Shown: one piece after another, positions 1 to 6,813 of the stretch
How the letters are laid out: each line of letters starts with the position of its first letter
Position numbering within the stretch: position 1 is the first letter of the stretch
Assembly (NCBI GenBank): GCA_009778355.1
Contig: WRJY01000266.1
Coordinates: forward strand, 1-9,712
Direction: 5' to 3'
Origin: Desulfovibrionaceae bacterium
GTDB lineage: Bacteria; Pseudomonadota; Gammaproteobacteria; Burkholderiales; Burkholderiaceae_C
Length of the DNA: 9,712 nt
Notes under the pieces: model-generated
What the model was told of the DNA's origin: nothing
Databases searched by the model: none
What the model saw: the letters and a program-made list of their open reading frames with translations, nothing else
Translations under genes and position numbers: made by a program

Positions 1-80
1 ACCAAGGCCGGATATAGAGCTGCAATCTATCCCGTCAGTCAGAACAGACAAGTGCTTGCACAAAGGGAGGCGCTCATATA

Positions 81-160
81 GATGGGTAGGGCGCAGCGAA
101 ACCCATCGCCCAAGACGTTGCGCTTGGAGAATTGATGGGTTTCGCTTCGCTCTACCCATC
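81..160. repeat. Long imperfect inverted repeat (dispersed-repeat type)
   Basis: Two 27-base arms at 81-107 and 134-160 are reverse complements at 25 of 27 positions. Each arm also begins GATGGGT and ends ACCCATC, so it is partly self-complementary. The 26-base spacer holds a further small stem, CCAAG (110-114) with CTTGG (123-127). The whole region could extrude as a cruciform or fold as a long RNA hairpin. The arm GATGGGTTTCGCT...CTACCCATC resembles a short repeat I know to be scattered between genes in many beta- and gammaproteobacteria; that is recollection, not a search. No reading frame crosses it convincingly. Bases 1-80 to its left show no gene that I can support. Confidence 0.8.
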
Positions 161-192
161 CCACGGAGTTACAAAATATTACCAATAAAAAC

Positions 193-221
193 TTGACTCG
201 CTCGATTTTCTGTGCTGAAAT
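193..221 (+). promoter_or_regulatory. Sigma70-type promoter of the M48 peptidase gene
   Basis: A -35 box TTGACT (193-198, five of six consensus bases) lies 17 bases before a -10 box TGAAAT (216-221, four of six). Transcription would start near base 228, about 54 bases before the ATG at 282. The surroundings are AT-rich compared with the rest of the window. The start site is inferred only from spacing. Confidence 0.5.
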
Positions 222-227
222 GCAAAC

Positions 228-247
228 GTGGCGTCACCAGACGCCAC
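228..247 (+). promoter_or_regulatory. Perfect 8-bp hairpin at the predicted 5' end of the peptidase mRNA
   Basis: GTGGCGTC (228-235) and GACGCCAC (240-247) pair perfectly around the four-base loop ACCA. The hairpin falls where transcription from the TTGACT/TGAAAT promoter should begin and has no T-tract after it, so it is not an intrinsic terminator for upstream transcription. It could be a repressor operator overlapping +1 or a stabilising 5' mRNA hairpin; the sequence does not decide between these. Confidence 0.55.
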
Positions 248-281
248 CTCTGGCTTAGAACTTTAACCAAGGAGTCATTAC

Positions 282-1265
282 ATGTCTGACAACAACCGCA
301 TCCCTCTGACCGGCTTGAACACGAACGAATACGAGCATTCCCTTGACAGGACGACGCTTGAGGCGTTGAGGAACATCCCCGTCCTGCCAAAATTGATCGA
401 ACTGGTCCAAACGCCGACCAGCATGGTCACGCGCTATGCCCTACTGGGCAGCAATATGCGCGTCACCGAAAGGCAGCTTCCCTCGCTGTACAAGAAATTC
501 CGCCAGGCGTGCGACATCATGGAGGTGCCGGAACCGTTGTTTTACCTCAGTACGGCACCGGAACTCAATGCCTATACCGCCTGCCCCGACAAGCCGATCA
601 TCAAGATGTACAGCTACCTGCTCGATATTCTGGAGGACGACGAAATCATGTTCGTCCTCGGACACGAGCTGGCGCACGTCAAATCCCGGCACCTTGTCTA
701 TACGCTTCTGGGCGAGCTAATCAGCGCCGGCGTTCTCAGGGTCATCGTCTCCACGATTCCGGGCCTGAGCACGATCTATACTCCAATGGAAATATCACTG
801 AATTATGCCTTCTATCAATGGATGCGGGCTTCCGAATACACCGCCGACCGTGGCGGCTTCCTGGCCTGCCAGAATTTCGAGGCATCATGCCGCGCGCTGA
901 TGAAACTGGCAGGTTATTCAAGAACATACGCCAACGAACTCAGTTTGGATGAATTTTTTGAGCAGACCAAATCCTTCGACGACGTGAACGAAACCGCACT
1001 GGGCAAGGTGCAGCAAATCCTGCTCAGCTTCGGCCAGACCCACCCCTGGGGCGTCCTGCGCACCCGTGAACTCCTGAAATTCAGGGATTCGGGCGATTAT
1101 GACAAGATTTTGCGCCGCGAAATGAAACTGCCGCCGCCCGAACCAACGCCATCACCGCCCAGCGAAGTCGCCACCGCGCCAGCGGCAGCCGCGCCAGGTT
1201 CCTTGTCGTCGATGATACCGAAAGACCTGAAGGATCTGAAATTCAAGAATCCTTTCAAGAAATGA
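282..1265 (+). CDS. M48 family zinc metallopeptidase, stand-alone
   Basis: This 327-residue protein is a zinc-dependent endopeptidase of family M48 (the HtpX/Ste24/Oma1 group). The zinc motif HELAH is at residues 128-132, with E129 as the catalytic glutamate. The third zinc ligand is very probably E185 in the EYTAD motif (185-189), spaced as expected. Unlike HtpX it has no pair of N-terminal membrane helices; the only clearly hydrophobic stretch is about residues 144-165, between the two zinc motifs. The C-terminal 50 residues are rich in proline and alanine and end in a lysine-rich segment (KDLKDLKFKNPFKK), suggesting a flexible tail. The start is the ATG at 282, with AAGGAGT six bases upstream. 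It appears monocistronic, with its own promoter and a palindrome after the stop. Codon use includes more A/T-ending codons than the transporter genes, which hints at a separate history. The substrate is unknown. Confidence 0.85.
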   Translation: MSDNNRIPLTGLNTNEYEHSLDRTTLEALRNIPVLPKLIELVQTPTSMVTRYALLGSNMRVTERQLPSLYKKFRQACDIMEVPEPLFYLSTAPELNAYTACPDKPIIKMYSYLLDILEDDEIMFVLGHELAHVKSRHLVYTLLGELISAGVLRVIVSTIPGLSTIYTPMEISLNYAFYQWMRASEYTADRGGFLACQNFEASCRALMKLAGYSRTYANELSLDEFFEQTKSFDDVNETALGKVQQILLSFGQTHPWGVLRTRELLKFRDSGDYDKILRREMKLPPPEPTPSPPSEVATAPAAAAPGSLSSMIPKDLKDLKFKNPFKK

Positions 1266-1278
1266 CTGAACCCAGGGA

Positions 1279-1325
1279 CAGTATTCACAGTATTGGGGCC
1301 GGCCCCCAATACTGCACGAATACTG
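1279..1325. repeat. Two-tier palindrome after the peptidase gene
   Basis: CAGTATTGGGG (1288-1298) pairs perfectly with CCCCAATACTG (1304-1314) around the loop CCGGC. Outside it, CAGTATTC (1279-1286) pairs perfectly with GAATACTG (1318-1325), leaving bulges of one and three bases. The motif CAGTATT/AATACTG therefore occurs four times in 47 bases. It starts 13 bases past the peptidase stop. No U-tract follows, so it is not a standard intrinsic terminator. It might block readthrough by structure, be a binding site array, or be a dispersed repeat. Confidence 0.7.
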
Positions 1326-1346
1326 CAACCCCAGATTACGGTACCC

Positions 1347-1368
1347 TTGAACGCCACCAACCGTTCAA
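1347..1368. promoter_or_regulatory. Operator-like dyad upstream of the antitoxin remnant
   Basis: TTGAACG (1347-1353) and CGTTCAA (1362-1368) form a perfect 7-bp inverted repeat with an 8-base spacer, about one helical turn between half-site centres plus a few bases. It lies 40 bases before the antitoxin ATG at 1409. Toxin-antitoxin operons are usually autoregulated at such dyads, so an operator is a reasonable inference. The left half-site also resembles a -35 box, but I see no good -10 box. Confidence 0.35.
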
Positions 1369-1408
1369 CCGAAGACCACCCCACCCCGCAACGAGCGAGG
1401 CTCCTCCC

Positions 1409-1664
1409 ATGACCGCCGTGCAAATCACCTTACCCGACGCCTTGGCGCAACGCGCGCGCGGCGAAGGCCTTCTGTCCGATGACGCCATTCAGCGGCTGCT
1501 GGAAGACGCCATGCGCCGCCAAGCGGACTGATGCAGATCGCCGAGCGCGCCTGCACGCGGTCAGCATCGAGCCAATGACCGAGGAAGAGATCGAGACGGA
1601 GATCCGGGCCGCGCGCGTCAAGCGCCGCGCCACCCAGGCCAAGCCACCGCACGGCACCCAATGA
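1409..1664 (+). pseudogene. Frameshifted antitoxin-like gene
   Basis: The first frame starts at the ATG at 1409 with GAGG eight bases upstream. It encodes 40 residues (MTAVQITLPDALAQRA...SDDAIQRLLEDAMRRQAD) and stops at 1529-1531. In the next frame, from about 1532 to the TGA at 1662-1664, the protein continues with a segment containing ARLHAVSIEPMTEEEIETEI and a basic end. Joining the two with a one-base shift near the stop gives about 84 residues. This is the usual size and layout of small antitoxins that pair with PIN-type or similar toxins: an N-terminal beta-strand/helix DNA-binding part, then an acidic toxin-binding tail. The family assignment is from memory of the pattern, not a search. 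A frameshift inactivation is the simplest explanation. A sequencing error or a truncated but working 40-residue protein remain possible. Confidence 0.5.
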
Positions 1665-1756
1665 AGCTGGTCACCCAATGTCGGCGCAAGGTGCTGTACG
1701 AGCAACTGCGCCAGCACTTTTGGGTGATATTCAGGAATCTGGCCTATACTTTTTAG
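1661..1756 (+). CDS. Short frame overlapping the antitoxin end, possible toxin stub
   Basis: An ATG at 1661 overlaps the TGA that closes the antitoxin second frame (ATGA, 1661-1664), the typical translational coupling of toxin-antitoxin pairs. The frame encodes only 31 residues (MKLVTQCRRKVLYEQLRQHF then a hydrophobic end) and stops at 1754-1756. I do not recognise a toxin catalytic motif in it; a PIN domain, for example, would need acidic residues soon after the start. It is most likely a truncated stub whose remainder was lost when this stretch was joined to the transporter operon. It may equally be non-coding. Confidence 0.25.
   Translation: MKLVTQCRRKVLYEQLRQHFWVIFRNLAYTF
1720..1750 (+). 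promoter_or_regulatory. Weak candidate promoter for the Liv operon
   Basis: TATACT (1745-1750) matches the -10 consensus at five of six bases and lies 82 bases before the GTG start of the binding-protein gene. The nearest -35-like hexamer is TTGGGT (1720-1725), with a long 19-base spacer, so the site is at best suboptimal or activator-dependent. It sits inside the possible toxin stub. Confidence 0.25.
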
Positions 1757-1832
1757 TTACAAGCCGGTTACATCGCTGGCCTGTGCCTGTTGCACCGTTG
1801 CAGCGCCACCCACCACTTGAAGGAGACTCGCC

Positions 1833-3065
1833 GTGAACAAAACCCTGATAGCCACCCTGCTCGCCAGCGCGCTGGGCGTTGCCCATGCCGCTGACGGCAT
1901 CACGATTGCCATTACCGGCCCCTTCTCCGGCGGCTCGGCGCCGATGGGCGTTTCGATGCGCGATGGCGCCAAGCTCGCCATCGCCGAGATCAACGCCGAC
2001 GGCGGCATCGATGTCGGCGGCAAGAAGATGAAGATCGACGTCATCGAACGCGACGACGAAGCCAAGAACGAGCGCGGCGCGCTGATCGGGCAGGAACTGG
2101 CGGCGATGCCCAATCTGTCGGCAGTCATCGGCACGGCGAACACCGGCGTGGTGCTGGCGGGCGACAAGTTCTTGCAGGAAAAGGGCATCACCAAGATCAT
2201 CACGCCGGCGGCTGGCTCGGCCTCCATGACGCAGTGGCGCGATGCCAAGGCGCCGGAGCTGTCGATGTTCCGCTTTGCCGCGCACGATGGCATCCAGTCC
2301 GCGATGGTGGTGGAGGAGGCGATCAAACGCCATTTCACCAAGGTCGCCATCCTGCACGATTCGACCAATTTCGGCGTCTCGGGCCGCAACGATCTGGAGG
2401 CGCAGATCAAGGCCCAGGGCGACAAGCTGCAAGTGGTGGCCACCGAAAAATTCAACATCGGCGACAAGGACATGACCGCGCAACTGCTGCGCGCCAAATC
2501 GGCGGGCGCGCAGGCCATTTTGATCTGGGGCATCGGGCCGGAGCTGGCCGTGGCCGCCAACGGCAAAGCCAAGATGGGCATGAAGGAGCCGCTGATCGGC
2601 GGCTGGACGCTGTCGATGGCGAACTACATCGACAACGCGGGCAAGAACGCCGATGGCACGCTGATGCCGCAAACCTTCATCGAGGAGCCGGTGACGCCCA
2701 AGGCCAAGTCGTTCATCGAAAGCTACCACCGCAACTACGATGTCAAGCGCATGTCGTCGGCGGTGTCCGCCGCGCAAGGCTACGATGCGGTGCTGATCCT
2801 CGCCGCCGCCATTCACCAGGCTGGCAGCGCCGACACGAAGAAGATCAAGGACGCGCTGGAAGACCTCAAGGAACCGGTGGTCGGCGCCATCGCCACCTGG
2901 AACAAGCCCTTCTCGAAGTGGAACCCGGCAGACGAAAATACCCATGAAGCCTTTACCCGCGCGCAGACCGTGATGGGCATGGTCAAGGACGGTCACGTAA
3001 CCTTCGCCCACGCCGAGGAAAAGGCCAATCTGGTCAGGGCCGCGGGCGGCAAGCAAGGCAAGTGA
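1833..3065 (+). CDS. livK: Periplasmic branched-chain amino acid type binding protein
   Basis: This 410-residue protein is the solute receptor of a Liv/HAAT-family ABC importer (Peripla_BP_6 type I fold). It starts at GTG 1833 with AAGGAGA (1820-1826) seven bases upstream. Residues 1-19 form a Sec signal peptide (MNKT, hydrophobic core, cleavage after AHA), leaving a mature protein beginning ADGITIAITGPFSG. That opening, followed by GVSMRDGAKLAIAEINADGG, is the classic start of the family. The segment around GTANTGVVLAG, and then ITPAAGSASMTQW, corresponds to the substrate-binding cleft region. Expected substrates are leucine, isoleucine, valine or other hydrophobic or aromatic carboxylates; the sequence alone does not choose among them, and related receptors bind amides or benzoate derivatives. 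It heads an operon with the permease and ATPase genes that follow. Confidence 0.9.
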   Translation: MNKTLIATLLASALGVAHAADGITIAITGPFSGGSAPMGVSMRDGAKLAIAEINADGGIDVGGKKMKIDVIERDDEAKNERGALIGQELAAMPNLSAVIGTANTGVVLAGDKFLQEKGITKIITPAAGSASMTQWRDAKAPELSMFRFAAHDGIQSAMVVEEAIKRHFTKVAILHDSTNFGVSGRNDLEAQIKAQGDKLQVVATEKFNIGDKDMTAQLLRAKSAGAQAILIWGIGPELAVAANGKAKMGMKEPLIGGWTLSMANYIDNAGKNADGTLMPQTFIEEPVTPKAKSFIESYHRNYDVKRMSSAVSAAQGYDAVLILAAAIHQAGSADTKKIKDALEDLKEPVVGAIATWNKPFSKWNPADENTHEAFTRAQTVMGMVKDGHVTFAHAEEKANLVRAAGGKQGK

Positions 3066-3081
3066 AAGCGCGGAAGCCGTT

Positions 3082-3117
3082 GCCCCTTCCCCACTGAGAG
3101 AGGGCTGGAGCAGGGGC
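3082..3117. repeat. Decayed REP-like dyad between livK and livH
   Basis: The 111-base gap after livK holds GCCCC (3082-3086) and GGGGC (3113-3117) flanking CTTCCCC and GAGAGAGGG tracts. This pattern resembles the GC-rich intergenic repeats of the form GCCCTCTCCC...GGGAGAGGG...GAGGGC that are common in betaproteobacteria. Pairing inside is poor, so the copy is degraded. It may alter livH expression relative to the binding protein by stabilising the livK 3' end, as REP elements do in other operons; that role is inference. Confidence 0.4.
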
Positions 3118-3176
3118 CAGTGGCGGCTCCACCGGTAACGGCGGCTGCCCCCATCCAGCCCAACATCCCGATTCCG

Positions 3177-4055
3177 ATGGATTCCTCGATACTGCTCCAG
3201 ATCTGCGTCAGCGGCGCGCTCATGGGCCTGGTCTATGCGCTGGTGGCCTATGGCTTTCAACTGACCTACGCCACCAGCAAGAGCATCAACTTCGGCCAGG
3301 GCGAACTGGTCATGCTCAGCGCCTTTTGCAGCCTGACGCTGCTCGACGCGGGCCTGCCCTACTGGCTGATGGTTCCTGGCGGTCTGCTCATCGGCGCGCT
3401 GCTCGGACTGGTCGTCGAACGCGCCGCGGTGCGTCTGGCGCTGGAGCAAAAAAGCGAAGGCTGGATACTGCTGACCATCATCCTCGGCCTGTTCGGCTTC
3501 TCGCTGGCCGAAAACATCTGGGGCCGCGACGATCGCCCGTTTCCCACGCCGATACCGTCCGATGCGTTTCATTTCCTGGGCGTGGACATCACCTGGCTGG
3601 AAGTGGCCGTGGCCATCGGCGTGTTCGGCATCATGGGCCTGGTCGAGCTGTTCAAGCGCAAGACGCTGCTCGGCAAGGCTTTCGAGGCGGTTTCCGCCGA
3701 CCGCGACGCCGCCGAGCTGATGGGCATTTCGGCCAGACACACGGTAATGCTGTCCTACGCGCTGTCGGGCATGGTCGCCGCGGTGGCCGGTATCCTGATT
3801 TCGCCCATCACCACGGTCGGCCCGACGATGGCGTCCATGCTCATCCTCAAGGCGTTTTCGGTTGCCGTCGTCGCCGGCCTGAATTCCGGCTTCGGCGTGG
3901 TGCTGGTCGGCCTGGCGCTGGGCGCGCTGGAAAACCTGGCCAGCCTGTATCTCGGCAGCGGCTGGCGCGAGGCGCCGGGGCTGGCGCTTCTCATCATGGC
4001 GCTGGCGCTGCGGCCCAATGGCATCTTCGGCCAGGCCACGATCCGCAAAGTATGA
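3177..4055 (+). CDS. livH: Branched-chain amino acid type ABC permease, LivH
   Basis: A 292-residue inner-membrane permease of the LivH family. From the ATG at 3177 it begins MDSSILLQICVSGALMGLVY, matching the usual LivH N-terminus that leads directly into the first helix. A GTG at 3120 in the same frame has a better Shine-Dalgarno (GGAG, 3107-3110) but would add 19 proline/alanine-rich residues and start at the end of a decayed repeat, so I prefer 3177, which lacks a clear Shine-Dalgarno. Family motifs include the SKSINFGQGELVMLSAF segment. The cytoplasmic coupling region that contacts the ATPase is FEAVSADRDAAELMGI. Around eight hydrophobic segments are visible, and the protein ends GIFGQATIRKV. 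It pairs with the LivM half of the next gene to form the channel. Confidence 0.88.
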   Translation: MDSSILLQICVSGALMGLVYALVAYGFQLTYATSKSINFGQGELVMLSAFCSLTLLDAGLPYWLMVPGGLLIGALLGLVVERAAVRLALEQKSEGWILLTIILGLFGFSLAENIWGRDDRPFPTPIPSDAFHFLGVDITWLEVAVAIGVFGIMGLVELFKRKTLLGKAFEAVSADRDAAELMGISARHTVMLSYALSGMVAAVAGILISPITTVGPTMASMLILKAFSVAVVAGLNSGFGVVLVGLALGALENLASLYLGSGWREAPGLALLIMALALRPNGIFGQATIRKV

Positions 4056-4075
4056 CCCTGGCGCGCAACCCATGA
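4052..4075 (+). other. Seven-codon mini-ORF bridging livH and livM
   Basis: An ATG at 4052 overlaps the livH stop (ATGA, 4052-4055), encodes MTLARNP, and ends at a TGA (4073-4075) that overlaps the livM ATG at 4072. No Shine-Dalgarno precedes the livM ATG, so ribosomes could be handed on by two successive stop-start overlaps. It might instead be the old livM N-terminus displaced by a one-base shift. Confidence 0.35.
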
Positions 4076-5985
4076 AACGCTTTCTCCTGATTCGCGGCGC
4101 CGAACTCGCGGCCCTGCTGGCGCTGGCCGCCATTCCGTTGCTGGTCGCCAATCCCTTCGCGCTGGGCTTGCTGACGCTGCTGGCCATCTACGGCATTTTG
4201 CTGATCGGGCTGGACGTGACCGTCGGCTATCTCGGCCAGATCAATCTCGCGCAAGCCGCGTTTCTGGGCATCGGCGCTTACACCTCGGGCCTGCTCGCGG
4301 GCGCGGGCGGCCTCGGCATCCTGCCCGCGCTGGCCGGCTCCTTCATGGTCTGCCTGGCGCTCGGCGCGCTGCTGGCGCTGCCCGCGTTGCGCCTGGAAGG
4401 CCCGCAGTTCGCGCTGGCCACGCTGAGCTTCGGCGCGCTGGCCGTGACCGTGCTCAACGAATGGGAGGGGCTGACGGGGGGCGCGCAGGGCTTGTCCATC
4501 CAGCGCCCGGCGCTGCTGGGCCAGACGCTCGACGCCGCGCGGTTCTACTGGCTGTGCCTGCTCCTTCTGGCGCTGGTGTGGCTGGGCATGAAGAACCTGC
4601 TGTCATCGCAATGGGGCCGCGCCTTCGAGGCGCTGCGCGACAGCCCCATCGCCACCGACGCGATGGGCGTGGGCGCGTACCGTCACAAGGTCATTGCGTT
4701 TGCCTTCGGCTCGGCCCTCGGCGGCCTGGCGGGCGGGCTGTACTCGTTCAACTTCCAGTACCTGCAACCGCTCAGCTTCACCTACGAGTTGATGGTGATC
4801 TTGCTGCTCGGCGTCGTCCTCGGCGGGCGCAAAAGCCTGTGGGGCGCGGTGGTCGGCGCGGCCTTCATCGTGCTGCTGCCCAATCTGCTGTCGAACCCGG
4901 TCATGTTCCGCGTTTTCTCCATCGCCGGCTTGCTGATTGCCGTCATGGGCGTGATTGGCGGCATCAAGGCGCGGACCGCGCTGCGCTTTCAAACCCTCGC
5001 GCCCGTGGCGGCGATGGCCATGCTCGCGGTCGGCAGTTTCACCGTGGAACACACCGAGGACTGGCGCCGGGCCATCTTCGCGCTGATGCTGTTCTCGGTG
5101 GTGGTCGGCCTGCCCGAAGGTCTGATGGGCTATGCCGCCATGACGCTGACGCGGCTGCTGCGCGTGCCCGCCGCACCGCTGCCGCCGGCCAGCGCGCTGG
5201 ACGATGTGCTGCCCATGCAAAACGCCGATGGCGCGGTGCTGCTGCAATTGCGCGATTTGAGACGGCACTTCGGCGGCGTCAAGGCCGTGGACGGCGTGAG
5301 CATGACGGTGCGCGCGGGCGCCGTGCATGGCCTGATCGGGCCCAATGGTTCGGGCAAATCGACAGCGGTCAATGTGATCTCCGGCCTCTACGCGCCGACC
5401 GGCGGCGAACTTTTGCTGGACGGCGCGGCGCTGGCCACCGGCAGCCTGTACCGCGTGGCCGGCGCGGGCATTGCGCGCACCTTCCAGAACCTGCAACTGT
5501 TTGGCGCGCTTTCGGCGCTGGACAACGTGATGGTCGCCTTGCGCGACACCTACAAAACCCCCTGGCCGCTGGTGCTGCTGGGCCTGGCCCGCGGCGAGGA
5601 GCGCAAGGCGCAGGCCGATGCGCTGGCCCTGCTGCAACTGATGGGCCTGCACGCGCAGACGCGCACGCCGGCCAGGGACTTGACCTACGGCGCGCAGCGC
5701 CTGCTCGAAATCGCCCGCGCCCTTGCGCGCAAGCCGCGCCTGCTGATTCTGGATGAGCCGGCGGCTGGCCTGGCGCGCCCGGATGCGCAGCAACTGGTCG
5801 AAATCATCCGCCGCATTCACGGGCGCGGCATCAGCATCGTGCTGATCGAACACCATATGGATGTCGTCTCCGCCCTTTGCGATACCGTGACCGTGCTCGA
5901 CGGCGGGCGCGTCATCGCCGAAGGCGCGGCGCAAGACATCAAGCGCGACCCCAAGGTGATTGCCGCCTACCTTGGCGCTGCTTGA
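4072..5985 (+). CDS. livMG: Fused LivM permease and LivG ATPase
   Basis: This 637-residue protein joins the LivM membrane domain (about 1-350) to a LivG ATP-binding domain (about 388-637). LivM is shown by GYLGQINLAQAAFLGIGAYT and by the coupling segment FEALRDSPIATDAMGVGAYR. In the ATPase, Walker A is GPNGSGKST (423-431), the Q-loop region is ARTFQNLQLF, the signature is LTYGAQR (537-543), Walker B is LLILDEP with D561 and E562, and the H-loop histidine is H594. All catalytic elements are present, so it should hydrolyse ATP. Fusions of this kind are known in betaproteobacteria. Residues 275-330 look like an insertion before the last membrane helix (WRRAIFALMLFSVVVGLPEGLMGY) and contain two extra hydrophobic segments. 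I chose the ATG at 4072; an in-frame ATG at 4018 would overlap livH by 38 bases and add a non-family, charged N-terminus. No separate livG is present. Confidence 0.9.
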   Translation: MKRFLLIRGAELAALLALAAIPLLVANPFALGLLTLLAIYGILLIGLDVTVGYLGQINLAQAAFLGIGAYTSGLLAGAGGLGILPALAGSFMVCLALGALLALPALRLEGPQFALATLSFGALAVTVLNEWEGLTGGAQGLSIQRPALLGQTLDAARFYWLCLLLLALVWLGMKNLLSSQWGRAFEALRDSPIATDAMGVGAYRHKVIAFAFGSALGGLAGGLYSFNFQYLQPLSFTYELMVILLLGVVLGGRKSLWGAVVGAAFIVLLPNLLSNPVMFRVFSIAGLLIAVMGVIGGIKARTALRFQTLAPVAAMAMLAVGSFTVEHTEDWRRAIFALMLFSVVVGLPEGLMGYAAMTLTRLLRVPAAPLPPASALDDVLPMQNADGAVLLQLRDLRRHFGGVKAVDGVSMTVRAGAVHGLIGPNGSGKSTAVNVISGLYAPTGGELLLDGAALATGSLYRVAGAGIARTFQNLQLFGALSALDNVMVALRDTYKTPWPLVLLGLARGEERKAQADALALLQLMGLHAQTRTPARDLTYGAQRLLEIARALARKPRLLILDEPAAGLARPDAQQLVEIIRRIHGRGISIVLIEHHMDVVSALCDTVTVLDGGRVIAEGAAQDIKRDPKVIAAYLGAA

Positions 5986-5998
5986 GGGAGAACCCGAC

Positions 5999-6715
5999 AT
6001 GCTCAAGGTGGAAAATCTCCATGCCGGTTACGGCGGCGCCGAGGTGCTGGACGGCGTGAATCTCGAAGTCAAGGCCGGCTCGGTCGTCGCGCTCATCGGC
6101 GCCAACGGCGCGGGCAAAACCACCGCCATGCGCGCCATCTCCGGCCTGCTGCGCCCGAGCAAGGGCCGGGTGCTGCTCGAAGGCCAGGCGGTGCAGGGCC
6201 GCGGCGCCTGGCGCATCGCCCGCTTGGGCCTGGCGCACTCGCCCGAGGGCCGCAAGGTATTCGGCCCGCTTTCGGTGCAGGACAACCTGCTGCTGGGCGC
6301 GTACCGGCAGTTGCCGCGCCTGTTTGGTTTTCAGAGCCGGGCGCGTTCCGAACTCGACAAGGTGTACGCCCTTTTCCCGCGCCTGAAGGAACGCCGCCAG
6401 CAGGCCGCGGGCACGCTTTCAGGCGGCGAACAGCAGATGCTCGCCATTGGCCGCGCCCTGATGGCCCGGCCCAAGGTCATGCTGCTGGATGAGCCGTCGA
6501 TGGGCCTGGCCCCGGTGATCGTGCAAGAAGTCTTTGCCACCATCAGCCGCCTGAAAGAAACCGGCATCACGCTGTTGCTGGTCGAACAATTCGCCAAGAG
6601 CGCGCTCGAAGTGGCCGACTATGCGTATGTGATGGAGCGCGGCAGGATTGCCGTGGAAGGCCCGCCCGCGCGCTTGCAGCAAGATGGCCGGGTGCTGGCG
6701 GCGTATCTGGGGTAA
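5999..6715 (+). CDS. livF: Branched-chain amino acid type ABC ATPase, LivF
   Basis: A 238-residue cytoplasmic ATPase of the LivF family, the partner of the LivG domain encoded just upstream. It starts at ATG 5999, eight bases after GAGGGAG (5984-5990), which itself overlaps the stop of the fusion gene, so the two are tightly coupled. The start MLKVENLHAGYGGAEVL is typical of LivF. Walker A is GANGAGKTT (34-42), the signature is LSGGEQQ (140-146), Walker B is VMLLDEP with D164 and E165, followed by SMGLAP, and the switch region reads LLLVEQ, where LivF proteins carry Q in place of the usual histidine. It ends AAYLG, as expected for a complete protein. It is the last gene of the importer operon; I see no strong terminator after it. 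Confidence 0.92.
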   Translation: MLKVENLHAGYGGAEVLDGVNLEVKAGSVVALIGANGAGKTTAMRAISGLLRPSKGRVLLEGQAVQGRGAWRIARLGLAHSPEGRKVFGPLSVQDNLLLGAYRQLPRLFGFQSRARSELDKVYALFPRLKERRQQAAGTLSGGEQQMLAIGRALMARPKVMLLDEPSMGLAPVIVQEVFATISRLKETGITLLLVEQFAKSALEVADYAYVMERGRIAVEGPPARLQQDGRVLAAYLG

Positions 6716-6813
6716 CACCGGAAACGGCGCTTCACCGCCATGTGTCCAGGCCATACCCCCGAGGAAAAAGGCCCTTCCATTGCGAAGCCCGCGGAGCCTG
6801 ACGGGTTCGGTCT

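Noticed and set aside
1409..1664. Programmed ribosomal frameshift joining the antitoxin frames
   Set aside because: I see no slippery run or downstream pseudoknot near the stop at 1529-1531, and the partner gene also looks truncated, so decay is simpler.
3120..3176. GTG at 3120 as the livH start
   Set aside because: It would add a Pro/Ala-rich N-terminus not seen in LivH proteins and begins at the end of a decayed repeat. The Shine-Dalgarno-like GGAG there is part of that repeat.
1731..4187. Very long minus-strand open frame (818 codons) opposite livK and livH
   Set aside because: It is a shadow of the GC-rich + strand genes. Its translation is rich in H, R, G and Q with no domain or membrane pattern, and the + strand frames carry clear family motifs.
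4603..6006. Minus-strand open frame of 467 codons opposite the LivM-LivG fusion
   Set aside because: The composition is typical of an antisense shadow and the opposite strand has intact ATPase motifs.
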